Shown here: positions 7,916 through 18,013 of the stretch, piece after piece
How the letters are laid out: every line of letters begins with the position of its first letter
Position numbering within the stretch: the stretch's first letter is position 1
DNA from: Folioceros fuciformis
Taxonomy: Eukaryota; Anthocerotophyta; Anthocerotopsida; Anthocerotales
NCBI GenBank assembly: GCA_049999805.1
Contig: JBNGIO010005654.1
Span: 1 to 23,686, forward strand
DNA: 23,686 nucleotides
Direction: 5' to 3'
Notes under the pieces: model-generated
What the model saw: only the letters and a program-made list of their open reading frames with translations
Databases searched by the model: none
Told to the model about the DNA's origin: nothing
Program-made: the position numbers and the translations under genes

Positions 7916-8504
7916 AGTAATGGCATAAGTGAAATAAGGTGAAAGTTAAAAGTAGAAAGGTGAAAGCTAAATCTAGAGCTGTCTTGATGAAGAAGCAAGT
8001 ATGCTTCTTACTGCCTTTGGAAACAAAATGTGTGTTCCAGGCAAAACCTCCTAAGAAGGATGGAGTTGTAATGACCACTAGTATTCTAGGATGAGTGGTG
8101 TGTATCATTCCCAGTTTTAGCAGTGGCTTAGCTGTGGAGTATAAATAGGCCAGTGTTAAGGTCTTAAGGATACGGTGATACACTGATACACAAAGAGGCA
8201 GACAGTGAGAAGTCTAGCCTGGAGGCATAGCTGTGGAGGGCTTGAAGAGCAAGCTTGTCAGATAGAGTCGAGGGCAGTAGCCAGTGGGGCGTAGATCGCC
8301 AGACTCTTTGTAAGTATCTGGAATAAAGAGCAGCACCTAGAGGAGGTGGTCTGCGAGTCGTCAGTGGACGGCGGGCTACTTGGAGCCTAGTGCTGAGTCG
8401 TGTGAGAGGGAGTGAGTGAATTGCAAGTGGAGCGCTGCGGAGTGTTTAGACGAGATTCGAGGCCGTTGCTTCCTTTTACGCTGCGTAAGGAAGGGGGCGT
8501 TACT
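7916..8504 (+). repeat. 3' LTR, 589 bp
   Basis: Same length and termini (AGTAA...TTACT) as the 5' LTR, with two substitutions between them. It is followed directly by the right target duplication CCACC (8505-8509). Confidence 0.95.
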
Positions 8505-8509
8505 CCACC
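8505..8509. repeat. Target-site duplication, right copy (CCACC)
   Basis: Matches 2739-2743. The pre-insertion sequence would have run from the region upstream of 2744 straight into the sequence after 8509. Confidence 0.9.
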
Positions 8510-9141
8510 ACCCTATATGAAACGGTGCGGCCGATCATGGAAAGACTGGCCGGAGCAAGCGTGCCAGGACCGACCTGTCACCGTGACAGTGTGTGAATCC
8601 AGCCTAAGTACACACTGTCAGGCGTCTGACACCTCCAGACCTATGAATTTTGCGTAGGCTAGGCAGACGGCGTACAGAGGATTGGGTGCACCTTCCTCGC
8701 AGGCGTGCACGACTTGCTTCAGTAGAGCCAGCCTGCTGGAAATGTGTGGGATCAAATGCGGTCGCGCTCCAGGTAGTTAATCGAACGAGTGGAGATTTGA
8801 GATTAGATTACGTAGAGTATCTAATTAGGTGGTCAATGCCAATATAATTTGTCTTAGGCCACCATTGGTGTTCATGAGGTCTCGTGCCGAGGTGAGAGTG
8901 TCGAAGACGAGCTTTGCCTGATGATTTGCTGAGACTATAAGCCAAGTTCACTTCTGTAGGAACATCTGAGAGCTTGACGACGGATGTCCCATAGATCAAT
9001 AAAACCTATTGACAAGATTCAAAGCCGAAGCACCAAAGTGTATGGAAACACTTGGTTTCTGTGCAATTCAAAGGTGGACATAAGAGATTCTGTCCTTCCT
9101 GACCAGCAGCTCGGCAGCTACGAATAGATCACAGACTAAGC
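8510..9141. other. Non-coding region with one hairpin
   Basis: No gene supported; the open frames here are short and resemble nothing known. It lies between the retrotransposon and the 3' end of the P450 gene, whose 3' UTR must fall at its right side. An 11-bp perfect inverted repeat is at 8584-8594 and 8610-8620 (TGACAGTGTGT / ACACACTGTCA) with a 15-base loop. The motif CTGTCA also occurs at 8575-8580. Confidence 0.6.
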
Positions 9142-11416
9142 CTAACCAGCTGCGATGTGGGTTGGCGGCTCACAGGACCGCCCGACAAGACGATGAACCA
9201 GTATAGGAAAGCCTGCTTTGGGACGAGGCGCTGGCCAATTCTGCACACCCCGCACTGATCCGATACGCTCCCATCTGATCATGAGTGAATACAGACCATT
9301 GAGAGAACCATGCGGGAATGGACACAATTTACGAAATCTTGGGAAGAAGGGTGTTCACCTAAAAGTGGTCACCATATAGTGGATGAAGATGAGGGCTTCC
9401 AGCATCGCCAGCTTGTTTCCCAAACAGTAGCGAGAGCCTCCCCCGAACGGGATGAAGGTGTACTGCTTGGTATTATGGAGAAACCGATCCGGGTCGAACT
9501 TGGTGGGGTTGGGGTACAGCTCGGGATCCATGTGCACATTTCTGTAGGTGCAGAATATCTGCCAGTCTTTGGGAAACACTTGTCCTGCACGTCGCACATT
9601 CGATTAGAGTTGGATGTGATGAGCAAGAGTGGGAGATGCATGAAAGTTGACAAGCTGTGATAGTATTGAGCTGGGAAGGTGGAGCATTGCTTATTACCCT
9701 TGTACTCAATGTCATGAAGAGCGACCCTGGGAGATAGGGGAACTGGATTCCCAAGACGGAGTGTCTCCTGAAGCACCTGCAAACCAGGAAACAAGCAGGT
9801 AGAAGGCCATCGAAAATTCAGAACCTTGGACGAGCAGAAGCTGGTGGACCTGCTACAGGAGTGATGTCGGTAGGGGAGCGTTACGTACACGATACGTTAT
9901 TGGCATCCGCTTTGTGTCTTCCCATGTAAGGGGTTCCTGCGGCGAGCCCTTGCTTGCTCTGACTCCATCCTGCTCATCCTGCAATTTTGAAGCCTCACCA
10001 CATTAAGCACTGCATGAGCTGCATACGAGTTTGATGTCACTACTTAACCATTCCAAGTTGCAGTTAGTAACACGCTGATCAGCACCTTGACTTGATGAAG
10101 AATGTCCGGGTTCTCCGTCAAGAATTTCACGGCCCAAGCGATAAAGCTTGAAGTCGATTCATGCCCGGCGAGAAGCATGATGAACATTGAGATTCGAATC
10201 TCCTGGTCGGAAAAGTGCTGTTCGTTTTCACGTCTGTTCTGTGCCAAAAAGGACTCGAGGACGTCGTTCTCCTGGACCCCAGCGTCACATTGGCCCCTCA
10301 TCGTTCTACGCTTGTCTATGATTTTCTGCATTTCTTTCACGATTTCCACCTTCGCCTACAAGCATCAGATCAAACGGGAGTGTGGATGAACACTGTGGCA
10401 TGGCGAGCTCAAGGACAGCACAGAGGCAAAAAATTAAACTGAACGTTCAACTTGACCCAGCAAGATGTAGAGAACTTTGGACACGGGAATGAACAAGCTG
10501 CACGTACCTTCAAAGCCTTGTGGAATGAGAAGCCCGGAAGGTTGATGGGCATGCTTGTGAGACCTTGGGCCAGGACGGAGTACAACTCCTTCAGCCGCAC
10601 TGTCATCTTGCTGGGCTGGACACTGCAGGTGGCAGATAACGCAACGTGGAGGCTGTACTGCAGGACGACAAATTTCACAGACCCAAAAGTAAAATCAGCT
10701 GTGCACATATCACACGTCTGGAGCAATAATCACACCATGTCAGCAAGAAAAACCAGGCTGTGCATCCAACTGGTACCAACCTTACTCGTCTCCTGATGCA
10801 AGATGACTGGCCCAACAGAGTCAGTCCACGCATTAATAGTCCATCGAGCCAGATAATCAAAGCTCCCCTCCACCTTGGCCTTGAGCGACTGAGGCAGCAG
10901 CGGAGGTACCAGCACATTCCTCATTTGCACATGGAACTCTCCCTCCCAAGGAGACGTCCCGTTCAGAATGGTGTCCATGGACTTGGGGTAGCTCGGAGAG
11001 AAGAGATGCGGATGCGTTTGAAGCACGAATCTGAGCGTCTCCGGATCCGACGTCATGATGGTGGGCGTGCCGAACAGGTTGGTAAGAAACGTTCTCCCAT
11101 ACCTAGCAAACATACAAGACAGCACTACAATCTGCTAAATTGAACAAAAGCAAGACCACCATCACGTCCCCGTGCGCACTCTGACAGCGTAATTCAATGG
11201 GACTTACCGAGTTCGCTGCAAGTCCCAAAACTTCTGGGGGTCGAGCACAAAGGCCAATCCATCACCAACCAAAGGAAGCCAACAGTACCACCTCGTGCAA
11301 GGAGTTTGGGGGGAGTTTCGAGCATACAGGGTCCAGTACCATCGCAGCCGGACATAGAGACACGGCAGAAGGAACAAGAGTGGAAGCAGCACAACGCCCA
11401 CAACAATGCCTTGCAT
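9142..11416 (-). CDS. Cytochrome P450, CYP85 clan (CYP707/CYP716-like)
   Basis: Membrane-anchored haem mono-oxygenase. Eight exons by GT-AG joins, all in phase: 11416-11208, 11102-10781, 10657-10508, 10355-10086, 9978-9889, 9776-9698, 9584-9359, 9274-9142; 492 residues, normal length. Residues 4-20 form the ER membrane anchor. The I-helix oxygen-binding motif AGHEST is at 290-295, ExxR (ETLR) at 351-354, the PERF-type FDPDRF follows, and the haem loop FGGGSRYCLG has Cys427. Phrases such as MPINLPG, LTWEDTKRM and YRVLQETLR point to the CYP85 clan, which oxidises triterpenoids, sterols, abscisic acid and other hormones. The subfamily and substrate are not determined. The start at 11416 is the first ATG after an in-frame TGA upstream. 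Oddity: the proline-rich hinge does not read PPGxxGxP in frame, although a hinge-like KLLARGGTVGF is present one frame over (see findings). C-terminal WPAPRP replaces the usual PFPRP. Introns are 84-152 bp. Confidence 0.9.
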
Positions 11417-11537
11417 GTCAGCCGCTGGGATATGATCTCATCTAATTCACTAATCACAGGACAACCATGACATATACAATCACTAACCAACTCTAATGCA
11501 CAAAGTTCAAGTTCATTCACAAATGTTGTCTCAGCAG
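11417..11537. promoter_or_regulatory. P450 upstream region
   Basis: Short stretch between the P450 start codon and the first tandem repeat array. The core promoter must lie here or inside the repeats; no convincing TATA box on the minus strand was picked out. Confidence 0.3.
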
Positions 11538-11850
11538 CAGCTCTCTAGACATATATAGACATGAATATCGCTAATGTCTTGATATACTTGAAATCAGTTT
11601 CGATCGTGTCAATACTTATGTACTTTTTATATTAGTTTTACAGCAGAAAACAATCCCCACTCACCCTACTCCAAGTGGAACAGCTCTCTAGATATATAGA
11701 CATCAATGTTGCTAACATTTCGATATACTTGAAATTTAGATCACATTTCGATCACGTCAATATATACATAAATTTTAGATTAATTTTTATCACACAAAAC
11801 GATCCCCACTCATGGAGACTCTGAGGGGAACAGCTTATGCATATGTAGAT
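11538..11850. repeat. Tandem repeat, about 145-bp unit, two copies plus part of a third
   Basis: Unit 1 (11538-11680) and unit 2 (11681-11830) both begin CAGCTCTCTAGA and share GATATACTTGAAAT and CAATCCCCACTCA or GATCCCCACTCA blocks. A third start (CAGCTTATGCATATG) follows at 11831. Copies have diverged considerably. The array lies upstream of the P450 gene. Origin unknown; it may be satellite-like DNA or a piece of a transposon. Confidence 0.75.
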
Positions 11851-12338
11851 GATTCAAAGTACACATCATAGTAAAAAGTAACAAGTCAAACTCTAGAACA
11901 TTTAAAGACCTAGAATCTTTTGGATGGAGTTCTTAGACAATAAGAGTATGGATCTTTTCTACTGAATTCCTTGGATTCCTCAGTGGAACAATATTATACT
12001 TCTCATTAGCTTAAGCATAGTCTAAAGGACTGCGAGGCTCATTTGTCTCTCCAAGCCAGCAACTTGTCCAAAGAGTTCCCAACCTCCCAAGTGGCCGAAA
12101 TACACATTTTGACTGGAGAAAAGTTTCAATGAATCCATATGATTTGATAATCATCTTCAACAAGTTGCCAAGGGAAGGACCAATGTTGCTTGACTCTTCA
12201 AAAGGAAATGCTTTTGCTCTTGATCCATGCAAATCCTGTGCGCCATTGATCCATTGCACCGTCTTACCTTGGCTCTCAATGCGCTCAAGAATTTGATAGC
12301 TTCATTGTTAAATTGCACAAATCAACCGCTGTCTTATG
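11851..12338. other. Non-coding, no gene recognised
   Basis: Moderately AT-rich sequence without a convincing coding frame. The longest frame (82 codons, minus, 12259-12011) has no recognisable domain. It may be the remains of a transposon. Confidence 0.4.
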
Positions 12339-12601
12339 GGTTCGTCTCGTCACTCAAGAACTTGCCACAAGTGTTTGATTTGATCGTAGACACCATCTCT
12401 TGCTAACATAGCACTATCTCTTGCTAACATAGACACTATCTCTTGCTAACATAAACATAAACGCTATCTCTTGCTAACTTAGATGTATTCATCCAAAATG
12501 ATTATCCTGTAGGCTCGTCTCGTTGCTCAAGACTTGCCACAATTGTTTGATTTGATCGTAGACACTATTTCTTGCTAACATAGATGTATTCATCCAAAAT
12601 G
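12339..12601. repeat. Diverged direct repeat containing a 21-bp minisatellite
   Basis: A segment starting GGTTCGTCTCGTCACTCAAG at 12339 recurs as GGCTCGTCTCGTTGCTCAAG at 12512. Both run through TTTGATTTGATCGTAGACAC and end in GATGTATTCATCCAAAATG. Inside the first copy the unit CACTATCTCTTGCTAACATAG is repeated four times in a row with small changes (about 12391-12483). A single copy sits in the second segment (12562-12582). Expansion of the short unit within one arm explains the different arm lengths. Confidence 0.8.
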
Positions 12602-13338
12602 GTTGTCACTTAATGATACATACATATTCTACCATAACTCGCACACGAAAGGGAAAGACTAACATGGTGATGATCTTTGACCCAATTATGCCCACCATAA
12701 TATCATATTCTTGAACAAAAATCAGCCAACTTGAGGGGCTATAAAATCTCTCTAACCTTCTAGCATCAAGGATCAACTATTGTTAGTTGGATCAATCACA
12801 CAAGTCAGCGAGTCTAGTTGACTATATTGTTGAGTAGAAAGGACAAGCCAAGGATCTTGCACATTTAGGATGGTGTCCCTGAGTTCCTACCCAGACAAAG
12901 GGGGGTTATTTTCTATGAAGTAGTACCTAGACAAAGGCATTGCTTGTATATCCTTGAGATTTTCCTCCAAATATCTTTGTGTAATCCCCTGATTTTCCCC
13001 ACAGTTTGCACCAATACGAGGCATCATTCAAAGCATATAGATTGCATATCCCAACCAAGCCGTTGAGGGGTTTAGAGATCCAGCCAAATGAACCTACCTA
13101 ACTCATCTTGACCAATTTTCATGATGTTATGAGTTGTGTTTAGAGTGCAGTTTAATGGACACTCCTGCTGTTGTTATTTCCGGCTATTTGTGACAATGGC
13201 TGCCGGATTTCAATTTCACGTGGTGGGACAAAGCAATTCTTGCCAATTCTTAACAAGTTGGAATTTGCGACCAGCTGCAGCAGCCTGGCTGCTTGACTTT
13301 GTCTATCCTCGAAACTTCCAATTGCAGGGAAGATCTAT
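12602..13338. other. Non-coding, possible LTR-like remnant
   Basis: No gene is supported. A promoter-like GGGGCTATAAAATC lies near 12737-12750 and is followed by sequence resembling the leader of a transposon transcript. No paired repeat or primer site was found, so an old solo LTR is only a possibility. Confidence 0.3.
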
Positions 13339-13443
13339 GGTGTGAAAGCATTTTCGACATGTACATCACCCTCCGCACAGGATGGACGAGCTCTACCATA
13401 AGGTGAAAGCATTTTTCACATGTACATCACCTTTCGGTACAGA
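13339..13443. repeat. Direct repeat of about 42 bp, two copies
   Basis: GGTGTGAAAGCATTTTCGAC at 13339 and GGTGAAAGCATTTTTCAC at 13402 each continue into ATGTACATCACC and then a CAG-ended tail, about 60 bp apart. Confidence 0.65.
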
Positions 13444-14081
13444 GAAACCAATCTAAAACATGATTCAAGAATGACGTCGCAGGGAAAATCGCTCCAAATG
13501 TGAGTAGACTCTTAAGCCACCAACTCAATTCGTGATGCTTTCAACATCAAACATTCCAATGGGTGAAATCCCGGGATCAATCCATCAAGACAACACAACA
13601 GCTGAGAAACGCATCCCGACGCCACCCGAGATCGCGACTTGCGCAACTGGCTCAACTCAGATGAGCTTGATTCAGAATTGTACTCCCCAGGTCCATCCAA
13701 AACCAGTGACTAAGACACCGTTGGACCTGTAGAGCTTTTATAGGGCACACTCGATTTAGATACAATTCGAAGATGGCCATTACAGACCCTTCCCAAACGA
13801 GTCCTCTTGCCCACCTGGAAACTCCCAGCACTCCTACCACAGCAACTGCAATTGAGCTTGGAAAGTTAAGAACCCCTCAAGAAGCCGAGATACAACAAAC
13901 CACAATTTCCATGATATTGGTGCCGCCCAACAGCTTCAGGAGCGGAAGCCCACTCAACAACTTCACGATCGGAAGCCCACTCAACAGCTTAAGGATCGCT
14001 TCTGCTCAGGGGCAACTCCAATCTGCAGATCGCACCGTCCTGGAAATTCCTCCAAAGGACACATTTCCTTGACCTTAAAGA
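13444..14081. other. Non-coding region downstream of DRG1, with 27-bp triplet repeat
   Basis: No gene recognised; two short plus-strand frames (13532-13732, 13773-14072) lack any known domain. Three tandem units of about 27 bp occupy 13928-14008: CAACAGCTTCAGGAGCGGAA at 13928, a second copy at 13955, and a diverged third at 13982. The right end must contain the 3' UTR of DRG1. Confidence 0.5.
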
Positions 14082-16276
14082 TCACAGTTTCTTGACGATT
14101 TGCACTACATCCTCATCGGCTAGCTCATGTTCCTGCATCAAATTTGCCAACATTTAAGTTCCAAGAACTCCCTGCTCACCGGCAGAGGTTAAAAAAGAGC
14201 AAAAAACTACTGAATCTCACCTTACCAACCCTTTGAGGCTTATGCTTAGCACTGGAGCCCCAGACAAGAGCGCTGGAACAGCCATGGACAACAATAATGT
14301 CAGCACCCGGGAGGCAACACCTAAAACCTATGAGCAAGACAATTAATTGCACTCAACATCTCAAATTCAAGTTTGCAGTCAACTAAAAGATAAAGCTTAC
14401 AATTTAAACTGCTTCACCATATCTTTGTGGATTCGAGTGCAAAAGTCCTCAACCGTGCATTTCTTAGCAGAAAGAATAACTGGATCTTCATAATCTGGGC
14501 TCAAACCACGAGGCTTGGTGTAGACCCGAATCAGGTCAAGATACTCCCAAATCATTTCCAAAAGACCATCGAGATTCCACTCCAAATGAGCACTATACAG
14601 AAACAGAACAAGTCCCCGCCTCAGTCACGTCCAGTCCAGCAAGCCAGAAACCTCGAAACAGACATACCGTAAAGCTGCAAGAGGAGAGACGAAATTGCCA
14701 GGAGCGTTTAAAAACACAGAATACCTGACTGGACAGTAGTGAGGCAGTCTGTCAAGTATCTCAAGCTCCTCTAGTGTAATCTGATCAATTTTGTTGACTG
14801 CATATATGCAAGGCATGTATACTCGATTACCCTCAATAACGTCAATCAGATCATCAGCAGTTGCATCATATCGGAGAGAGATGTCAGCATTGTGAATTTT
14901 GTATTCTCCACATATAGCCTTCACAGTGTCCAAGTCTAGGTTAGTATTCGCTACTGTTGACGTAAGTGATATGCCTCCCTTGTCTTTTCTCCTGAACGTC
15001 AAATTAGGTGGTTCTTGATTCAACCTGCACCACGTTGAGTATGATTTAACCACCTATACAAGAAAGAAAGGTCTGACTAACAGCAGCTGCGTGATGCTGC
15101 ACCTGACGTAGCACCATTGTGGATGAGGTTAGCAGAGAAATGCTGCGGCGATGCTTACAAGAGTTCACCTGATGCCAAAACCCTCGAGCTCTTTCTCTAT
15201 AAGACGTTTATGAGTAATAGGCTTGATGGCATCCAACACTATCAAAATGCAGTTGCAAGTTCGAGCCGTACTGATGACCTGCGCAAACGAACCAATTGTT
15301 CAAGCATCAATGATCAAAGATGTGCAACATGGACCCATGTCAAGGACTTCTTCTCTCACCTGTCTACCTCGACCCTTGCCATCTTTAGCTCCTTCAATAA
15401 TTCCCGGAAGGTCTAATAGCTGCAAAGACATTCAGAGGCAACTAGGGTTCACAAGCTAAGACGGAAAGCAAAATTTCAGTATTAGGAGAAAGATGACAAG
15501 CCATGCTGAACCCAACCTGAATTTTAGATCCTCGGTACTTTATAACACCTGGGACACACGTCAGAGTTGTAAACTCATAGGCCGCAACCTGCAAAGCACA
15601 GCTCCAGTCAGCATTCATTATCTTGGACTACAACCCTGCACAAGACGTAACCAGCGCTGAATTGCAGCTAGAATGTAAAATAATGGAAATGCCCACACAG
15701 ACCTCTGAAAATGTACCCGTCAACTTATTAAGAAGGGTGGACTTGCCAACCGAAGGAAAACCGACAAGGCCAACCCTAGAGTCACCGCTTTTCGTCACAT
15801 CGAACCCTTCTCCTGCTCCGCCACCTCCTTTAGACGACGGAGGGGCTAGGATTTCTCTCCTCAATTTGGCCAGTTTCGCCTGCCATTGTTTGATCCCCAC
15901 AAGCAAGTCAGCCAGCCATGTGAATCCGACGTCTCTCTCTCCAGTTCCATTACTGCAGAGATCTCACTTAAGTCTGACAAGATACAAACGTGACAAAACG
16001 TCGTCCACGACTTGGGAATCGCTAATCACCTTCAGAAGACCTAAATGATGAGCTGTGGCCTTGTTTTTCTGCGTCCTTGCCATCTGGGAGGAAAACAAAG
16101 GATGACAGAATTAAATTTCATCACCTCCAGCTGCGATAGGAGCTGAATTACCATGCAAAATCCTCGCATCATATTGCGAGTTCCTCAGCTCGTAGCGACT
16201 GTCACAAACATAAAATTGCGACTAACCCTTTTACCTCATCCTCAATATCCTTGATTTTCTGCATGACGGTCGCCAT
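14082..16276 (-). CDS. DRG1: Developmentally regulated GTP-binding protein, DRG1 type
   Basis: OBG-family GTPase; DRG proteins bind translating ribosomes with a DFRP partner and are highly conserved in eukaryotes. Ten exons by GT-AG joins: 16276-16235, 16083-16030, 15879-15703, 15588-15517, 15419-15360, 15278-15169, 15024-14725, 14592-14401, 14272-14221, 14132-14082; all phases agree and give 369 residues, the family length. The N-terminus [14 protein letters not shown] plus [15 protein letters not shown] is the conserved helical start. G1 is GFPSVGKST, the switch region YEFTTLT, G3 [10 protein letters not shown]4 NKID. The insert KIHNADI...[14 protein letters not shown] follows. The C-terminal TGS domain runs from RVYTKPRG to [12 protein letters not shown]. 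Wording such as KDKGGISL and VEGNRVY-type segments matches DRG1 rather than DRG2 (the numbering differs in Arabidopsis, where AtDRG2/3 are the DRG1 orthologues). No lesion is seen. It is transcribed away from the TH1 gene across a shared promoter. Confidence 0.96.
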
Positions 16277-16953
16277 GGTCGGTTGACCTTACGCAGCACA
16301 CCACCCCGCCCTCCAAAATGCACCAACAAACTCCTGCCCTACACTAAATTTCTCAAACCCCGGTCTGCTCCCCGGACGCTCGATGCTCGGAAGCTACCAA
16401 TTCAGAACCCAGACCGGTAATGACCGAGTCCTGTCCATCAGTGTCCCGGAAATCCAGAACGTCTCCACGAGCCTTCCCCAATCTACGCAACCAAAGCTTT
16501 CCCCTCATGGACCGGCAACCATTCCGCGTCCCACAATCCAGCTGAGATCTGCAGAGGCTCCAAGTAAGTCTCACTCGATAACTCGAGCGCTCGCTCCGCT
16601 GGCCCACTCGCGGTTGGAGTCTCGAGATTGGATAGAAAGGAAATTTAGGTCAACATTTCCCTTCAAACCATGGAGCCTCCAGAAAGCAGAGGACGCCTTC
16701 CATTTAGGGCACGTTGGGAGCGGGTGGTTGTGAGGTTCCATTACGGCCCGGGAAGCGTGCCGGCCATTTCCACCGACGTTTGTGTGAACGCGGGACGCGG
16801 TGAAGGAAGATCGATGTTGCTCAGATCACAGAATCTATGTAGTGCAGATGCAACTCCATTTCCCCGCTCTTGCTGACACTACCCGATTAATGACTACGGC
16901 GCCGGATTTGTGAAATTGAAGGATTTGTATGTTTTCCAAGGACATCTGTGGTG
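16277..16953. promoter_or_regulatory. Shared divergent promoter, DRG1 / TH1 gene
   Basis: 677 bp separate two divergently transcribed start codons. It must contain both 5' UTRs and promoters. It is GC-richer than the repeat regions and has no clear TATA box near either gene, as in many housekeeping plant promoters. A 116-codon open frame inside (16383-16733) has no recognisable domain and is taken as chance. Confidence 0.6.
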
Positions 16954-18013
16954 ATGGATAGTGATGGCAAGGCGGGGCAATCTCGGCGCAGGGTGGGGTT
17001 TCAGGACCCAGAGGACGATGGGGAGGGGGAAGAGCTGGCCCGGTCCTCCTCTGGCATTTCGCTGGAGGCGCAGGAGGCGTTTATGGGACTCAAGGCTAGA
17101 CGTCGATCCTCAATAAATCGTCTCGTCAAGGGAGACTACATCAACGTCGGCGCCAACGAAGCTGTCATGCGCCTGCTATTCAAGCACGGTGAGATTAATA
17201 CATTTCGGTGAAAGTCATGGTTTCCTCTTGTTCTCTTGTGTGGGGAGAATTACGAAACCTTTTGTCGGAGATCTGGATGCAACAGGCGAGCAGGACTGCT
17301 GTACATCACCTCTGGTTGGATGTTTGGAATTCGTTGGGCTCGGCTGACAGCCTCGTTTTAACGTTGTGACATCTCCAGGTGACAAGGAAGTGTTATTTGC
17401 AGACCATGTTGTGAAGATAAATCGCAAGGTCAAGATTACAAGAAGAGTGCTGGTGGTTACCAATGCTGCCGTGTACCTTCTGGATGCAGAGTTCTTCGGT
17501 CTCAGGCGTAGAGTACCTTTGCTGGGTATCGGGAAGCTTTTTCTTAGCGAACTGAATGACAATTTTTTCGCCATCATGATCCCCAGTGAATTTGACACAC
17601 TGCTGGCAAGTACTCGCAAGACTGAAATTGTGACGGCTCTTGGGGAGGCCATTAAGAAGGTGTCCGGAGGGAAGATGTTGGAGGTTAACTTCGGGAACAG
17701 GTAGGACATGGTCACAACTGCCGTACGCAATCCTGTCTCTCGGCTATGAATATACATTGAAGAAGCGTCTCTTTTGGCATTGGCAGATTCCAGTATGTGG
17801 TTGATGCAGAAACTGCTGTTGAATTGGAGTTTGAGGAGACTGAAGGTAAGCGAGGCGGCAGTTCTTTTCTGTTTGCCGTAGCGCTGAATGCTGTCTTGCT
17901 TTCTTTTCCTCAGCAGATACTGTTTCTCTTGTGCAGACCTCGTAATTCGTTTTGTTTAAATCCGTTGTGCAGGTGGAGTGAAAACCAAGTTCACTACAAA
18001 CGTACCAAGATAA
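16954..18013 (+). CDS. Stand-alone myosin-I tail homology (TH1) domain protein
   Basis: Four exons: 16954-17188, 17379-17700, 17787-17845, 17973-18013; phases agree and give 218 residues. An acidic N-terminal stretch is followed at about 49-63 by RRRSSINRLVKGDYI, the typical entry to a TH1 domain. Then come VLFADHVVKINRKVKITRRVLVVTNAAVYLLD and the EIVTAL...GGKMLEVNFGNRFQY strand-helix region, ending in KTKFTTNVPR and TAA. In class I myosins this basic beta-rich domain binds acidic phospholipids. Here no motor, IQ or SH3 part is present, and the domain fills the protein. The function is unknown; membrane association is inferred from the family. The GTG codons before the ATG at 16954 are not needed. 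It is divergent from DRG1 and convergent with BIN4. Confidence 0.82.

Larger units (their letters stand above)
2744..8504 (+). mobile_element. Complete Ty3/gypsy LTR retrotransposon, 5761 bp
   Basis: In order: 5' LTR (2744-3332), initiator-tRNA-Met primer-binding site (3337-3348), gag (3451-4551), a leaky-looking UGA with stem-loops (4549-4613), pol (4552-7905; protease, RT, RNase H, integrase with GPF/Y module), polypurine tract (7905-7915) and 3' LTR (7916-8504). Integrase after RT/RNase H makes it Ty3/gypsy (Metaviridae), and the GPF/Y module fits the chromovirus branch. The LTRs are equal in length and differ at two sites of 589, so insertion is recent on an evolutionary scale. A 5-bp duplication CCACC flanks it. 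Pol is intact over more than 1,100 codons, so the copy may be competent. Unusual traits are LTR ends AG...CT, an altered protease active-site triplet, and no recognisable chromodomain after the GPF/Y module. Confidence 0.97.

Noticed and set aside
7860-7925. Chromodomain in another frame at the pol end
   Set aside because: The alternative frame is only about 20 codons and lacks the aromatic cage residues and the YLVKW-type strand of a chromodomain.
9369-9890. 173-codon minus-strand frame overlapping the P450
   Set aside because: It reads a real exon (9698-9776) and then runs through an intron and another exon in the wrong frame; the spliced P450 model explains the coding signal.
10102-10389. 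Plus-strand frames opposite P450 exons (also 10452-10796 and 10760-11143)
   Set aside because: They mirror the P450 exons on the other strand and have no family resemblance.
12391-12601. CRISPR-like regular repeats
   Set aside because: The units are directly adjacent and diverged, without unique spacers, in a plant nuclear context; this is a minisatellite.
13532-14072. Two plus-strand frames as a possible gag remnant
   Set aside because: Pro/Thr/Ser-rich wording only; no capsid motif, zinc knuckle or flanking repeat supports it.
15623-16048. 141-codon plus-strand frame opposite DRG1
   Set aside because: Antisense shadow of the G1 exon of DRG1 and flanking introns.
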